From Treponema sp. (GTDB lineage Bacteria; Spirochaetota; Spirochaetia; Treponematales; Breznakiellaceae), in contig JAITNU010000224.1 in NCBI GenBank assembly GCA_031290325.1, positions 1 to 12,966 on the forward strand: 12,966 nt of DNA, written 5' to 3'. Of the stretch, positions 7,074 through 12,952 are shown one piece after another (the first letter of the stretch is position 1; each line of letters opens with the position of its first letter). Made by a program: the position numbers and the translations under genes. The notes under the pieces are model-generated. The model ran no database searches, was not told where the DNA came from, and worked only from the letters and a program-made list of their open reading frames with translations.

Positions 7074-7307
7074 TCAGTCCAGTATTTCCAAGACCGTATG
7101 CTTCCCGCTTTTTGCCGTGGCCGCCAGGAGAACGGTTCTGATAGCCTTCGCGATACGGCCATGTTTACCAATAACCTTACCAATATCGTCAGAAGCCACC
7201 TTGAGTTCCAAAATGGTAGACTTTTCCCCTTCCACCACATTGACCACCACCGCCCCCGGCTCATCAACCAGGGACTTGACAATATATTCAACCAGATCCT
7301 TTTCCAT
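7074..7307 (-). CDS. khpA: KH-domain RNA-binding protein KhpA
   Basis: A 77-aa single KH-domain protein. The RNA-binding GxxG loop is G-K-H-G within VIGKHGRIAKAIRTVLLAA. It opens with MEKDLVEYIVKSLVDEP, typical of the KhpA/YlqC family that binds RNA, often together with a Jag/KhpB partner, and influences cell-envelope and ribosome functions. It sits in its usual place between rpsP and rimM. The gap after rpsP is only 4 bp and no strong ribosome-binding site is visible, so it is probably translated by coupling to rpsP. Confidence 0.93.
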   Translation of the reverse strand: MEKDLVEYIVKSLVDEPGAVVVNVVEGEKSTILELKVASDDIGKVIGKHGRIAKAIRTVLLAATAKSGKHTVLEILD

Positions 7308-7311
7308 CTGT

Positions 7312-7587
7312 TCACGACCCGGTTGATTTGGAAAGACTGCCCAGGGAGAAATCCTTCTTGTTCAATATATTACGGACCGTATCGCTTACGGTTGCCCCCT
7401 TCTGGAGCCACGCCCGCACCTTCTCCTGGTCGAACCGGATCTGCTGATCTTCCGCCTCAATGGGATGATAATACCCCAGTTCCTCAATGGTTTTCCCATC
7501 CCGCGGAGCGCGGTTATCCATCACCACAATACGGTAATAAGGGCGCTTTTTGGTTCCGAATTTCTTGAGCCTGATTCTGGCACTCAT
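7312..7587 (-). CDS. rpsP: 30S ribosomal protein S16
   Basis: S16 is an early-binding 30S assembly protein. The 91-aa product begins MSARIRLKKFGTKKRPYYR and contains VVMDNRAPRDGK and ELGYYHP, all S16 hallmarks. I chose the ATG at 7587 rather than the in-frame ATG at 7602 because a perfect AGGAGG lies six bases upstream of the former, and the latter ATG directly abuts that site. The C-terminal tail after SDTVRNILNKK is of normal length. It is the first gene of the - strand run, about 140 bp downstream of a strong promoter. Confidence 0.97.
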   Translation of the reverse strand: MSARIRLKKFGTKKRPYYRIVVMDNRAPRDGKTIEELGYYHPIEAEDQQIRFDQEKVRAWLQKGATVSDTVRNILNKKDFSLGSLSKSTGS

Positions 7588-7671
7588 GGAGATCCTCCTC
7601 ATGTTTTCCCATACCGCCTACCAACCAGGTACACGGCAGGAGTCCGATTAGTTGAAATTAACCCGGGGCAT

Positions 7672-7687
7672 CGGCTCGGACGAACCG
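7672..7687 (-). other. Hairpin in the rpsP leader
   Basis: On the - strand CGGTTCG and CGAGCCG pair as a 7-bp stem (one G-T pair) around a tiny loop. It lies in the roughly 135-nt untranslated leader between promoter and rpsP. A CCGAT...ATCGG pairing just downstream could extend the structure. Ribosomal-protein operon leaders are often structured for feedback control, but no known leader motif is recognised here. Confidence 0.3.
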
Positions 7688-7729
7688 CCTTACCCATGGA
7701 CCACACACAAATCAAGTGTATACATTAGA

Positions 7730-7758
7730 ATTATATAGAACAGGATGATATTAGTCAA
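7730..7758 (-). promoter_or_regulatory. Sigma-70-type promoter of the rpsP operon
   Basis: Read on the - strand, TTGACT (7753-7758) and TATAAT (7730-7735) are separated by exactly 17 bases. Only one base of the twelve departs from consensus. Transcription would start near 7723 and run into rpsP after a leader of about 135 nt. No comparably good promoter was seen further downstream within the thirteen-gene run. Confidence 0.8.
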
Positions 7759-7837
7759 TAAGGCCGAATAACGGTTAATGCAGAGGGTTTATTTTTTTGT
7801 AAAATGCTATGGACAATTTAAGAGGAAAGGGATATAC

Positions 7838-8122
7838 TTATAAAGTGGAAAAACCACGAACCACACGAACTTTTCGTCCGAAATGCTGGTGGTTACATTC
7901 CGAATCACAGGTTAGTTCTTGACTGGATACGAGCTTTCCCTGCACATCACCGAAATCAGTCTTCATCAGTAATACGGCGAGATACCCCACGCTCCTCCTT
8001 TTCCCAACACATCGCCGTCCAAAGGCATCGCTTCCCAAAGAATCGAAAATGTATGCGTCATCTGATTTCTCCTCACGAAGTTCCGACAGATACTGATCAT
8101 ATATCTTGTCAGCAAGGGGAAC
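7838..8122 (-). other. Unassigned open frame, possible gene remnant
   Basis: A 94-codon frame stays open between a TAG (8123-8125) and a TAA (7838-7840). It begins near VPLADKIYDQYLSELREE and continues with DAYIFDSLGSDAFGRRCVGK. There is no ATG near its beginning and no ribosome-binding site. The first half looks protein-like, the second (CDSECNHQHFGRK) less so. I do not recognise a family. It lies next to the 51-bp repeat, which overlaps no other gene. It may be the tail of a decayed small gene or chance. The region 7759-8227 otherwise holds no gene I can support. Confidence 0.2.
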
Positions 8123-8129
8123 CTATAAA

Positions 8130-8180
8130 AAAAATCCCATTGTTTTGATTTTTTATGCCCGTTCATCTGCGGCACAATGC
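8130..8180 (+). repeat. 51-bp dispersed repeat, copy A
   Basis: This segment matches 12687-12737 at about 42 of 51 positions in the same orientation, without gaps. The core at 8143-8170 differs from the other copy (12700-12727) at a single base. Each copy contains an inverted pair AAAATC and GATTTT separated by ten bases, then a shared block starting TTATGCC and ending TTCATCTGC. Copy A lies about 50-100 bp upstream of the cstA promoter. It could be a regulator site, a REP-like element or debris of a repeated gene. The sequence does not say which. Confidence 0.75.
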
Positions 8181-8195
8181 ATACCGAGTTTCCTC

Positions 8196-8226
8196 TTTCC
8201 CGGAAATAATTTTAATACATTCTGGG
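8196..8226 (+). promoter_or_regulatory. Operator-like palindromes upstream of cstA
   Basis: TTTCC-C-GGAAA (8196-8206) is an 11-bp palindrome. CCCGGAA (8199-8205) also forms an inverted pair with TTCTGGG (8220-8226), with one mismatch and a 14-bp spacer. The right half ends one base before the cstA -35 box. This is a typical position for an activator or repressor site. Confidence 0.4.
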
Positions 8227-8227
8227 C

Positions 8228-8256
8228 TTGCTAAAAGGAAAAAAGGACTATAAAAT
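8228..8256 (+). promoter_or_regulatory. Probable cstA promoter
   Basis: TTGCTA (8228-8233), a 17-bp spacer and TAAAAT (8251-8256) lie just upstream of cstA. The predicted start near 8263 gives a leader of about 33 nt carrying AAGGAGG. The -35 box is only moderately good, consistent with control by a factor at the adjacent palindromes. Confidence 0.6.
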
Positions 8257-8295
8257 AGTACCTTGTTTGCATCATCTCTGATAAGGAGGGCCATG

Positions 8296-9984
8296 ATGAA
8301 TGGATTAGTACTGCTCGGTATTTCTGTAGTCGTATTGGTAATAGCCTATCTCCTGTACGGACGTTATCTGGCACGTACCTGGAACATCGACCCCACGAGA
8401 AAAACCCCGGCCCAGGAATTTGAAGATGGGGAAGAGTACGTTCCCACCGCCCCCACCGTGGTGTTCGGCCATCAATTCGCCTCCATTGCCGGCGCGGGAC
8501 CGATTAATGGGCCGATTATTGCCGCCATGTTCGGATGGCTGCCGACCCTCATCTGGCTCCTGGCAGGGACGGTGTTCTTCGGAGGGGTCCATGATTTTGT
8601 GGCCCTCTACGCTTCGGTCAAAAATCAGGGGAAATCCATAGGCTATGTCATTGAAATCTATATCGGCAAGACCGGCAAGCGTCTGTTCCTGCTCTTTGTC
8701 TGGCTCTTTTCAATTCTCATAGCCGCCGCGTTCGCCGATATTGTGGCAGGAACCTTCGTCGGATTCGATGCCCAGGGGGATCCTATCGAGGCCAACGCTT
8801 CGGTGGCCTCCACCTCCCTGCTGTTTATCGCCGTGGCCGCGCTTTTGGGTTTCCTGATCAGGAAAAAACGGTTTTCCGACATGGCCAGCGGGATCATTAC
8901 CGTGGATATGCTGGTCTTCTGTATCGTGATGGGTATCTTCTTCCCCCTGTATCTGTCCAAAACCCTGTGGATGTACCTGATATTCGGGTACATCTTCGTG
9001 GGGTCCATTGTTCCGATATGGTCTTTGGGACAGACCCGGAATTACCTGAACTCCTTCCTCCTGGTTGCCATGATGATAGCGGCCTTTATTGGGGTGGTCT
9101 TCACCGCGCCGGAGATCTCCATCCCCGCGTTTACCGGGTTTGAAGTCAACGGCAGCTACCTCTTTCCCTCCCTCTTTGTTACTATTGCCTGCGGGGCGAT
9201 TTCGGGCTTTCACAGTCTGGTCGCCACGGGAACCACCTCAAAGGAAATCTCCAATGAGCGGTATATGCTGCCTATTTCCTATGGGGCCATGCTCCTGGAA
9301 ACCCTCCTGGCCGTGCTTGCCCTGATTTCCGTAGGCTCACTGGCGGTGGGGGGCAAGCTGCCTTCGGGAACGCCCCCTCAGATCTTCGCCATCGCGGTTT
9401 CCGGGTTTCTCCATAAGATCGGGCTTTCGGAACGGATATCCTTTACGCTGATCTCCCTGGCGATCTCTTCCTTTGTGTTTACCACCCTTGATACGGTTGC
9501 CCGGCTGGGCCGGCTTACCTTCCAGGAGTTTTTTGCCGGAGCGGAGAATACCAAACCGTCTCCCCTCATCTGGCTGCTTACCCGAAAACCGGTTGCCTCT
9601 GCCTGTACCCTTATCTTTGCCTATCTTCTGGCGATTCTGGGATATCAGAATATCTGGTCCCTGTTCGGCGCGGCAAATCAGCTTCTCGCCGCGTTGACCC
9701 TGATTGCCTGTGCGGTGTTCCTCAAAAAGACCCGCCGCCGGGGGTTCATGCTCTTCGCTCCTACCTGCATCATGCTGGGGGTGACTTTTACCTCCCTGAT
9801 CTTCACCATCAGGGACAAGGGGGCCAAATACTTTAACGGTACCTTATCCCTTGCCGCCGATGGGGTACAACTGCTCTTCGGGGTGCTCCTCCTCGTCCTT
9901 GGGGTCATCGTGGTGGTCGCCTGTGTGGTGAAACTGGGAAAAAAGCCCCAGGACCTTGATGTGATTACAATCAAGGAAGTGTAA
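8296..9984 (+). CDS. cstA: CstA-family carbon-starvation transporter
   Basis: A 562-aa inner-membrane transporter with many hydrophobic helices. The CstA signature is clear: FGHQFASIAGAGPINGPIIA (57-76), HDFVALYASVKNQGKSIG (99-116), and further on SGFHSLVATGTTSKEISNE and FTTLDTVARLGR. CstA and BtsT of E. coli, about 700 aa, import peptides or pyruvate; this shorter form is common in other phyla. The substrate here is not known. I favour the second ATG of ATGATG (8296), six bases after GGAGG; 8293 is the alternative, and the frame stays open to 8263. The stop is 2 bp before the sensor kinase gene, so both are one operon. Expression is probably tied to nutrient state through that kinase. Confidence 0.94.
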   Translation: MNGLVLLGISVVVLVIAYLLYGRYLARTWNIDPTRKTPAQEFEDGEEYVPTAPTVVFGHQFASIAGAGPINGPIIAAMFGWLPTLIWLLAGTVFFGGVHDFVALYASVKNQGKSIGYVIEIYIGKTGKRLFLLFVWLFSILIAAAFADIVAGTFVGFDAQGDPIEANASVASTSLLFIAVAALLGFLIRKKRFSDMASGIITVDMLVFCIVMGIFFPLYLSKTLWMYLIFGYIFVGSIVPIWSLGQTRNYLNSFLLVAMMIAAFIGVVFTAPEISIPAFTGFEVNGSYLFPSLFVTIACGAISGFHSLVATGTTSKEISNERYMLPISYGAMLLETLLAVLALISVGSLAVGGKLPSGTPPQIFAIAVSGFLHKIGLSERISFTLISLAISSFVFTTLDTVARLGRLTFQEFFAGAENTKPSPLIWLLTRKPVASACTLIFAYLLAILGYQNIWSLFGAANQLLAALTLIACAVFLKKTRRRGFMLFAPTCIMLGVTFTSLIFTIRDKGAKYFNGTLSLAADGVQLLFGVLLLVLGVIVVVACVVKLGKKPQDLDVITIKEV

Positions 9985-9986
9985 TC

Positions 9987-11963
9987 ATGGTATCCCTCAA
10001 GGACCGGTTCTTTCTATTTATTACCAGCGGGAAATTCACCGGCAGTCCTGATGAAGCGGTGAAGGACGAGATGATCCGCATCATCATTTTGAACATCACC
10101 TACATCGCAGGGTCGATCCTGATTTTCGGAATGGGCATCGGCTTTATGCAGGCAGGTGCCGTTGACCAGGGACTGCTCTACGTGATCCTCGGTTCTTTGA
10201 TCTTCACCAACCTGCTCCTCCTGCGTACCGAATTGCCCTTCATCGTGGGCGGGCTTATCGTGATAATCCTCTTCGGCGGGTTTTGCGGGATCCTGGTTTT
10301 CAGGGAGGGGGACTTGCAGGGCTTTGCCGGTCTGTGGATATATTCCTTCCCCCTGATGTCCATCTTTACCCTGGGGATGCCCCTGGGTCTCTTTCCCGCA
10401 CTCCTGCTCCTGGGGGCCACGGTGGTGGGTACCTTTGTACCGGGCCTGGCGGAGTTTCACTATACCCTTCCCCAGGCTATCCGCATCTGCGCCGTGTATG
10501 TATTCGTGCTGGGCCTGACCATTGCCTACGAGCAGGTCCGCCGGGTCAAAGACCGGTGGGGATCTCAACTCACCCGGAACCTCAAGATCGAGCGGGATCA
10601 GATTACCGTGATGCAGGACAATCTCGAACTGGGGCTTTTCCTCATGAACCGGGACTGCCACATTCAGGGGCAGTATTCCAAGGCGCTGGAACAGATTCTT
10701 GCCGCCAGGAACCTGGAGGGAATTGATTTCTTTTCCCTCCTGGCCTCCTCCCAGCGGGAGCGGGAACAGGGACTTTTGAAAGATTACTTTGATATGATCT
10801 TTGATCGGCTCTTCGATCAGGCAATCCTGAAGGAGATCAATCCTATCCGGGAGTTGTCCTACACAAGCGGTGAGACCGGGGAACAGAAGATACTGAAGTG
10901 TGAGTTTACCTCGGTGGACCGGGGGAGCGATGGGGTATTTATCCTGGGGAACATTCAGGATATTACCGCGGAGAAGGAACTACAGCAAAAGCTGGCGGAA
11001 GAAAAGAGCCTCCGTCAGGAGGAGATGCATTCCCTCTTTGAATTGATTCAGGTTGACCTTCAGGCCTTTGATGACTTCATTGAGGACGCGGAGCATGAGT
11101 TCAGGCAGATTGAGGCAGAGCTGACTGAGGGGAAACACTCGACCCAGGAGATTTTGGTTAATGTGTACCAGTCGATCCATGCCATAAAATCGAACGCGGT
11201 TATTCTGGGTCTACAGACCTTCGGCGACAAGGTACACGCCCTGGAATCGAAGGTCCGGGATCTCCGTGATGATGAAGCGGAGGTTTCCCCTGAGGGTATG
11301 GAGGCCCTGCGGGAGGGTATCGAGCATCTCAAGGGGGAAAAGAATAAGTTCTGGCTCACCCTGGCGAAGATCAACGCCTTTAAGGCGAGCGGTGACGGCA
11401 GGAAGAAGAAGGAGGATGTGTTCATTGAATCCCTGGCCAGAACCAGCGAAAAGGCCTCGGCGGCCCTGGGTAAGCTGGTAGAATTTAAGGTGGATGCCCT
11501 TGATGCGAAGGTCATAGAACTGGGTCCCCGCCGGATTATGAAGGAGGTACTCATGCAGTTGATCCGCAATTCGGTGTACCACGGAATTGAAATTCCTGAA
11601 GAACGAATCGCCCAGAGAAAGGACCCCACCGGGAAGGTGCGGCTATCCATAACACAGCGGAATAACCTGATACAGATAGTGTTGCAGGACGACGGCAGGG
11701 GACTTGATTTTGAGCATATTCGCCAGAAAGCTGAGGCAATGGGGACTATCCGCACTGAAGCGGAGGGGCAGGATCAGAAACTGCTCCTGAAGATTCTTTT
11801 TTCACCGGGTTTCAGTACCGCTGAAAGTGAGAACCTCTATGCAGGCCGGGGGGTTGGGTTGAGTCTGGTTCGTGACCGGCTTCGGGATGTCAAAGGCTCG
11901 ATAAAGGTACAAAGCGAGATGGGAAGGGGCACGGCCTTTATCATGAGTATTCCCCTGCGGTAA
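9987..11963 (+). CDS. Membrane-bound CheA-like sensor histidine kinase (HPt + ATPase)
   Basis: A 658-aa protein. Residues about 30-182 hold five or six membrane helices. Residues about 205-330 form a PAS-like segment ending GNIQDITAEKELQQKL, the usual PAS-to-coiled-coil exit. An HPt-like region follows (350-465) with the probable phosphorylation site H398 in SIHAIKSNAVILG. The C-terminal ATPase resembles CheA P4: QLIRNSVYHGIEIPEER (524-540, N528), DDGRGLD (568-574) and GRGVGLSLV (620-628). It has no CheW-like (P5) domain and no receiver domain, and no response regulator lies beside it. AAGGAAGTG precedes the ATG, 2 bp after cstA. By analogy with pyruvate-sensing kinases linked to CstA/BtsT transporters, it may sense a carbon source. 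This is inference. Confidence 0.88.
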   Translation: MVSLKDRFFLFITSGKFTGSPDEAVKDEMIRIIILNITYIAGSILIFGMGIGFMQAGAVDQGLLYVILGSLIFTNLLLLRTELPFIVGGLIVIILFGGFCGILVFREGDLQGFAGLWIYSFPLMSIFTLGMPLGLFPALLLLGATVVGTFVPGLAEFHYTLPQAIRICAVYVFVLGLTIAYEQVRRVKDRWGSQLTRNLKIERDQITVMQDNLELGLFLMNRDCHIQGQYSKALEQILAARNLEGIDFFSLLASSQREREQGLLKDYFDMIFDRLFDQAILKEINPIRELSYTSGETGEQKILKCEFTSVDRGSDGVFILGNIQDITAEKELQQKLAEEKSLRQEEMHSLFELIQVDLQAFDDFIEDAEHEFRQIEAELTEGKHSTQEILVNVYQSIHAIKSNAVILGLQTFGDKVHALESKVRDLRDDEAEVSPEGMEALREGIEHLKGEKNKFWLTLAKINAFKASGDGRKKKEDVFIESLARTSEKASAALGKLVEFKVDALDAKVIELGPRRIMKEVLMQLIRNSVYHGIEIPEERIAQRKDPTGKVRLSITQRNNLIQIVLQDDGRGLDFEHIRQKAEAMGTIRTEAEGQDQKLLLKILFSPGFSTAESENLYAGRGVGLSLVRDRLRDVKGSIKVQSEMGRGTAFIMSIPLR

Positions 11964-11999
11964 GGTTCTGTATAGTGTTTTTCCGGTATTAGTACCAGA

Positions 12000-12189
12000 T
12001 TAAATTTCTAAGGTTTTCTTCACTGCACGGGTATCATTTTGCCGGCGATACTCATCAGTATCAGCGGCAATAAGACTTATGAACTGTTCAAGACATTTTG
12101 CGCCATACAACTGCTTTTTTGGTGTGGTTGCCGGATTTTTCTATGAATTGGGCAATATTCCCGTCTGCTCCAAAGAACAGCGGGAGCAT
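12000..12189 (-). pseudogene. HicB antitoxin-tail remnant with a frameshift
   Basis: Read on the - strand, the last about 40 codons end with DTDEYRRQNDTRAVKKTL then E-I-stop. This matches the C-terminal pattern I know from HicB antitoxins (D-x-D-x-YRR...AVKKTLTIPxWLN), but stops where the DNA-binding part should follow. Upstream, NIAQFIEKSGNHTKK lies in a different frame. The break falls in a run of six A residues (12115-12120 on the + strand as T); five would join the frames. A possible ATG is at 12189. No HicA toxin is visible. Either a decayed gene or a homopolymer sequencing error. Confidence 0.4.
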
Positions 12190-12289
12190 ATTGCCGCAAT
12201 TCCTATTCAAGTACCAGAGTAACACCCAAGCCGGTAAGACTGCCGGTCCCAATGCTATATTTATGGAAGGCTTTAAATGTTGCGGTTCC

Positions 12290-12319
12290 TAGACTCGCGC
12301 CACTGCTTTGTGGTATGCT
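12290..12319 (+). promoter_or_regulatory. Weak promoter candidate for the Uma2 remnant
   Basis: TAGACT (12290-12295) and TATGCT (12314-12319) are 18 bp apart. Each matches consensus at four of six bases. The predicted start falls at or next to the ATG at 12326 and no Shine-Dalgarno sequence is seen, so the message would be leaderless. Confidence 0.25.
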
Positions 12320-12325
12320 TACCTC

Positions 12326-12658
12326 ATGTCTGATTTAAGATTAGCGCTTGAACAAGAACAAGCGGTTAGCTCCTATGAGGAATATCGTCTGATTGAGGAT
12401 CGTGTTGAGGTCATTGACGGCGTGGTGTACGCGATGAGTTCCTCCATTGATGTTCACCAGGATGCTGTGGGTGGAGTGTATGCCCAGCTTCTGAGCCAGT
12501 TGCGCGGCAAACAGTGTCATCCCTATATAGCGCCGTTTGACGTGCGATTGCCAGCCAAATCGCTCAACAAGGCGGCTTCCCCCTTCACCATTGTTCAGCC
12601 CGATGTATTCATCCTCTGCGATCCTGTGAAGAACAAGTCCATCTACTGTGTGGGATAG
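12326..12658 (+). pseudogene. Truncated Uma2-family endonuclease-like gene
   Basis: The 110-aa product starts MSDLRLALEQEQAVSSYEEY and shows the Uma2 N-terminal pattern: VEVIDGVVYAMSSS, then AQLLSQLRGKQCHPYIAPFDVRLP and IVQPDVFILCDP. Uma2 proteins are usually about 180-200 aa, and after the CVG motif they continue with APDLVVEILS and a conserved Lys/Tyr block that complete the PD-(D/E)XK-type site. Here TAG follows CVG directly, so roughly the last 40% is absent and nuclease activity is unlikely. The following bases do not restore the missing part in any frame I examined. The 51-bp repeat starts 28 bp later. The frame reads upstream to a TTG at 12308 but the ATG is the natural Uma2 start. Confidence 0.75.
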
Positions 12659-12686
12659 AACAAAATATAAAAAGAAGCGTCAAGAG

Positions 12687-12737
12687 AAAAATCGCATATT
12701 TTTGATTTTTTATGCCGGTTCATCTGCTCTGCAATCC
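12687..12737 (+). repeat. 51-bp dispersed repeat, copy B
   Basis: Second copy of the element at 8130-8180, same orientation, about 42 of 51 bases identical, with the same AAAATC-N10-GATTTT inverted pair. It lies 28 bp after the truncated Uma2 frame and about 37 bp before a strong promoter. Thus both copies lie upstream of a promoter, while copy B also borders a gene break. Confidence 0.75.
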
Positions 12738-12773
12738 GCAGCAAATTTTTTTCCGAATTTATTCAAAAAACCC

Positions 12774-12802
12774 TTGCCTTCACCGGAATAATTTAGTATA
12801 TT
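12774..12802 (+). promoter_or_regulatory. Strong promoter near the window end
   Basis: TTGCCT (12774-12779) and TATATT (12797-12802) are separated by 17 bp. Transcription would begin near 12809 and reach the 19-codon ORF and terminator downstream. The -10 box lies inside two nested palindromes (separate entry), so repression at this promoter is likely. Confidence 0.65.
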
Positions 12803-12825
12803 AGTAATATATATCCATTCCGGTG
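12781..12825 (+). promoter_or_regulatory. Nested palindromes over the promoter
   Basis: CACCGGAAT (12781-12789) and ATTCCGGTG (12817-12825) are perfect 9-bp inverted repeats with a 27-bp spacer. Nearly concentric inside them is TATATTA-G-TAATATA (12797-12811), a perfect 15-bp palindrome that includes the -10 box. This is a good layout for a dimeric or tetrameric repressor. If transcribed from further upstream it could also fold as one long hairpin. Confidence 0.6.
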
Positions 12826-12843
12826 AGAATTTTCTTGCAGGAT

Positions 12844-12903
12844 ATGAAGCATAAAACACAGGTACCTTGTGAATCAAGATTAGTTCTGGTTAAACGAGGG
12901 TGA
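12844..12903 (+). CDS. 19-codon ORF, possible leader peptide
   Basis: A short ORF reads MKHKTQVPCES then RLVLVKRG and stop. GCAGGA lies directly before the ATG, a modest ribosome-binding site with short spacing. It starts about 35 nt after the predicted transcription start and ends 19 bp before a strong terminator hairpin. GGGTG at its stop codon could pair with CACCC of the terminator, a possible attenuator. There is no run of a single amino acid that would name the signal. It may instead be chance within a small RNA of about 140 nt. Confidence 0.35.
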   Translation: MKHKTQVPCESRLVLVKRG

Positions 12904-12922
12904 GGCCATATAGATAGTCTTC

Positions 12923-12952
12923 CACCCCCAAGGTTCCCGGGGGTGTTTTTTT
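12923..12952 (+). terminator. Rho-independent terminator
   Basis: CACCCCC (12923-12929) and GGGGGTG (12939-12945) form a perfect 7-bp GC-rich stem with a 9-nt loop, followed by seven T residues (12946-12952). It ends any transcript from the promoter at 12774-12802 after about 140 nt, or acts as an attenuator for a gene beyond the window. Confidence 0.88.

Larger units (their letters stand above)
11964..12325. other. Intergenic region with degraded coding sequence
   Basis: About 360 bp separate the kinase and the Uma2 remnant. It contains no intact gene that I can support. On the - strand a HicB-like tail is present (separate entry). In another - strand frame, about 12203-12331, a 42-codon stretch ending in TAG reads plausibly as the tail of a beta-barrel protein (GTGSLTGLGVTLVLE), but it has no start. 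The mixture of broken frames suggests a deletion or insertion scar. No strong terminator follows the kinase gene; GGTA-TTAG-TACC near 11985-11996 is a 4-bp stem without a T-run. Confidence 0.5.

Noticed and set aside
6780..7568. 262-codon + strand frame opposite rimM, khpA and rpsP
   Set aside because: This is also a shadow of three well-identified genes.
7672..7687. GGTTCG segment as a tRNA T-arm
   Set aside because: The T-loop does not fit the GTTCRANNC pattern and no acceptor or anticodon stem can be built around it.
10014..10661. 215-codon - strand frame inside the kinase gene
   Set aside because: It is antisense to the membrane domain of the kinase, and the composition (many Gly, Glu, His, Gln) is that of a reverse shadow of hydrophobic codons.
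11060..11755. 231-codon - strand frame inside the kinase gene
   Set aside because: The Ser/Arg-rich product opposite the HPt and ATPase regions has no features of a real gene.
12115..12120. Programmed frameshift in the six-A run
   Set aside because: The frames would need a +1 or -2 shift, not the -1 shift typical of A-AAA-AAG slippery sites, and the protein is truncated. Decay or a read error is simpler.
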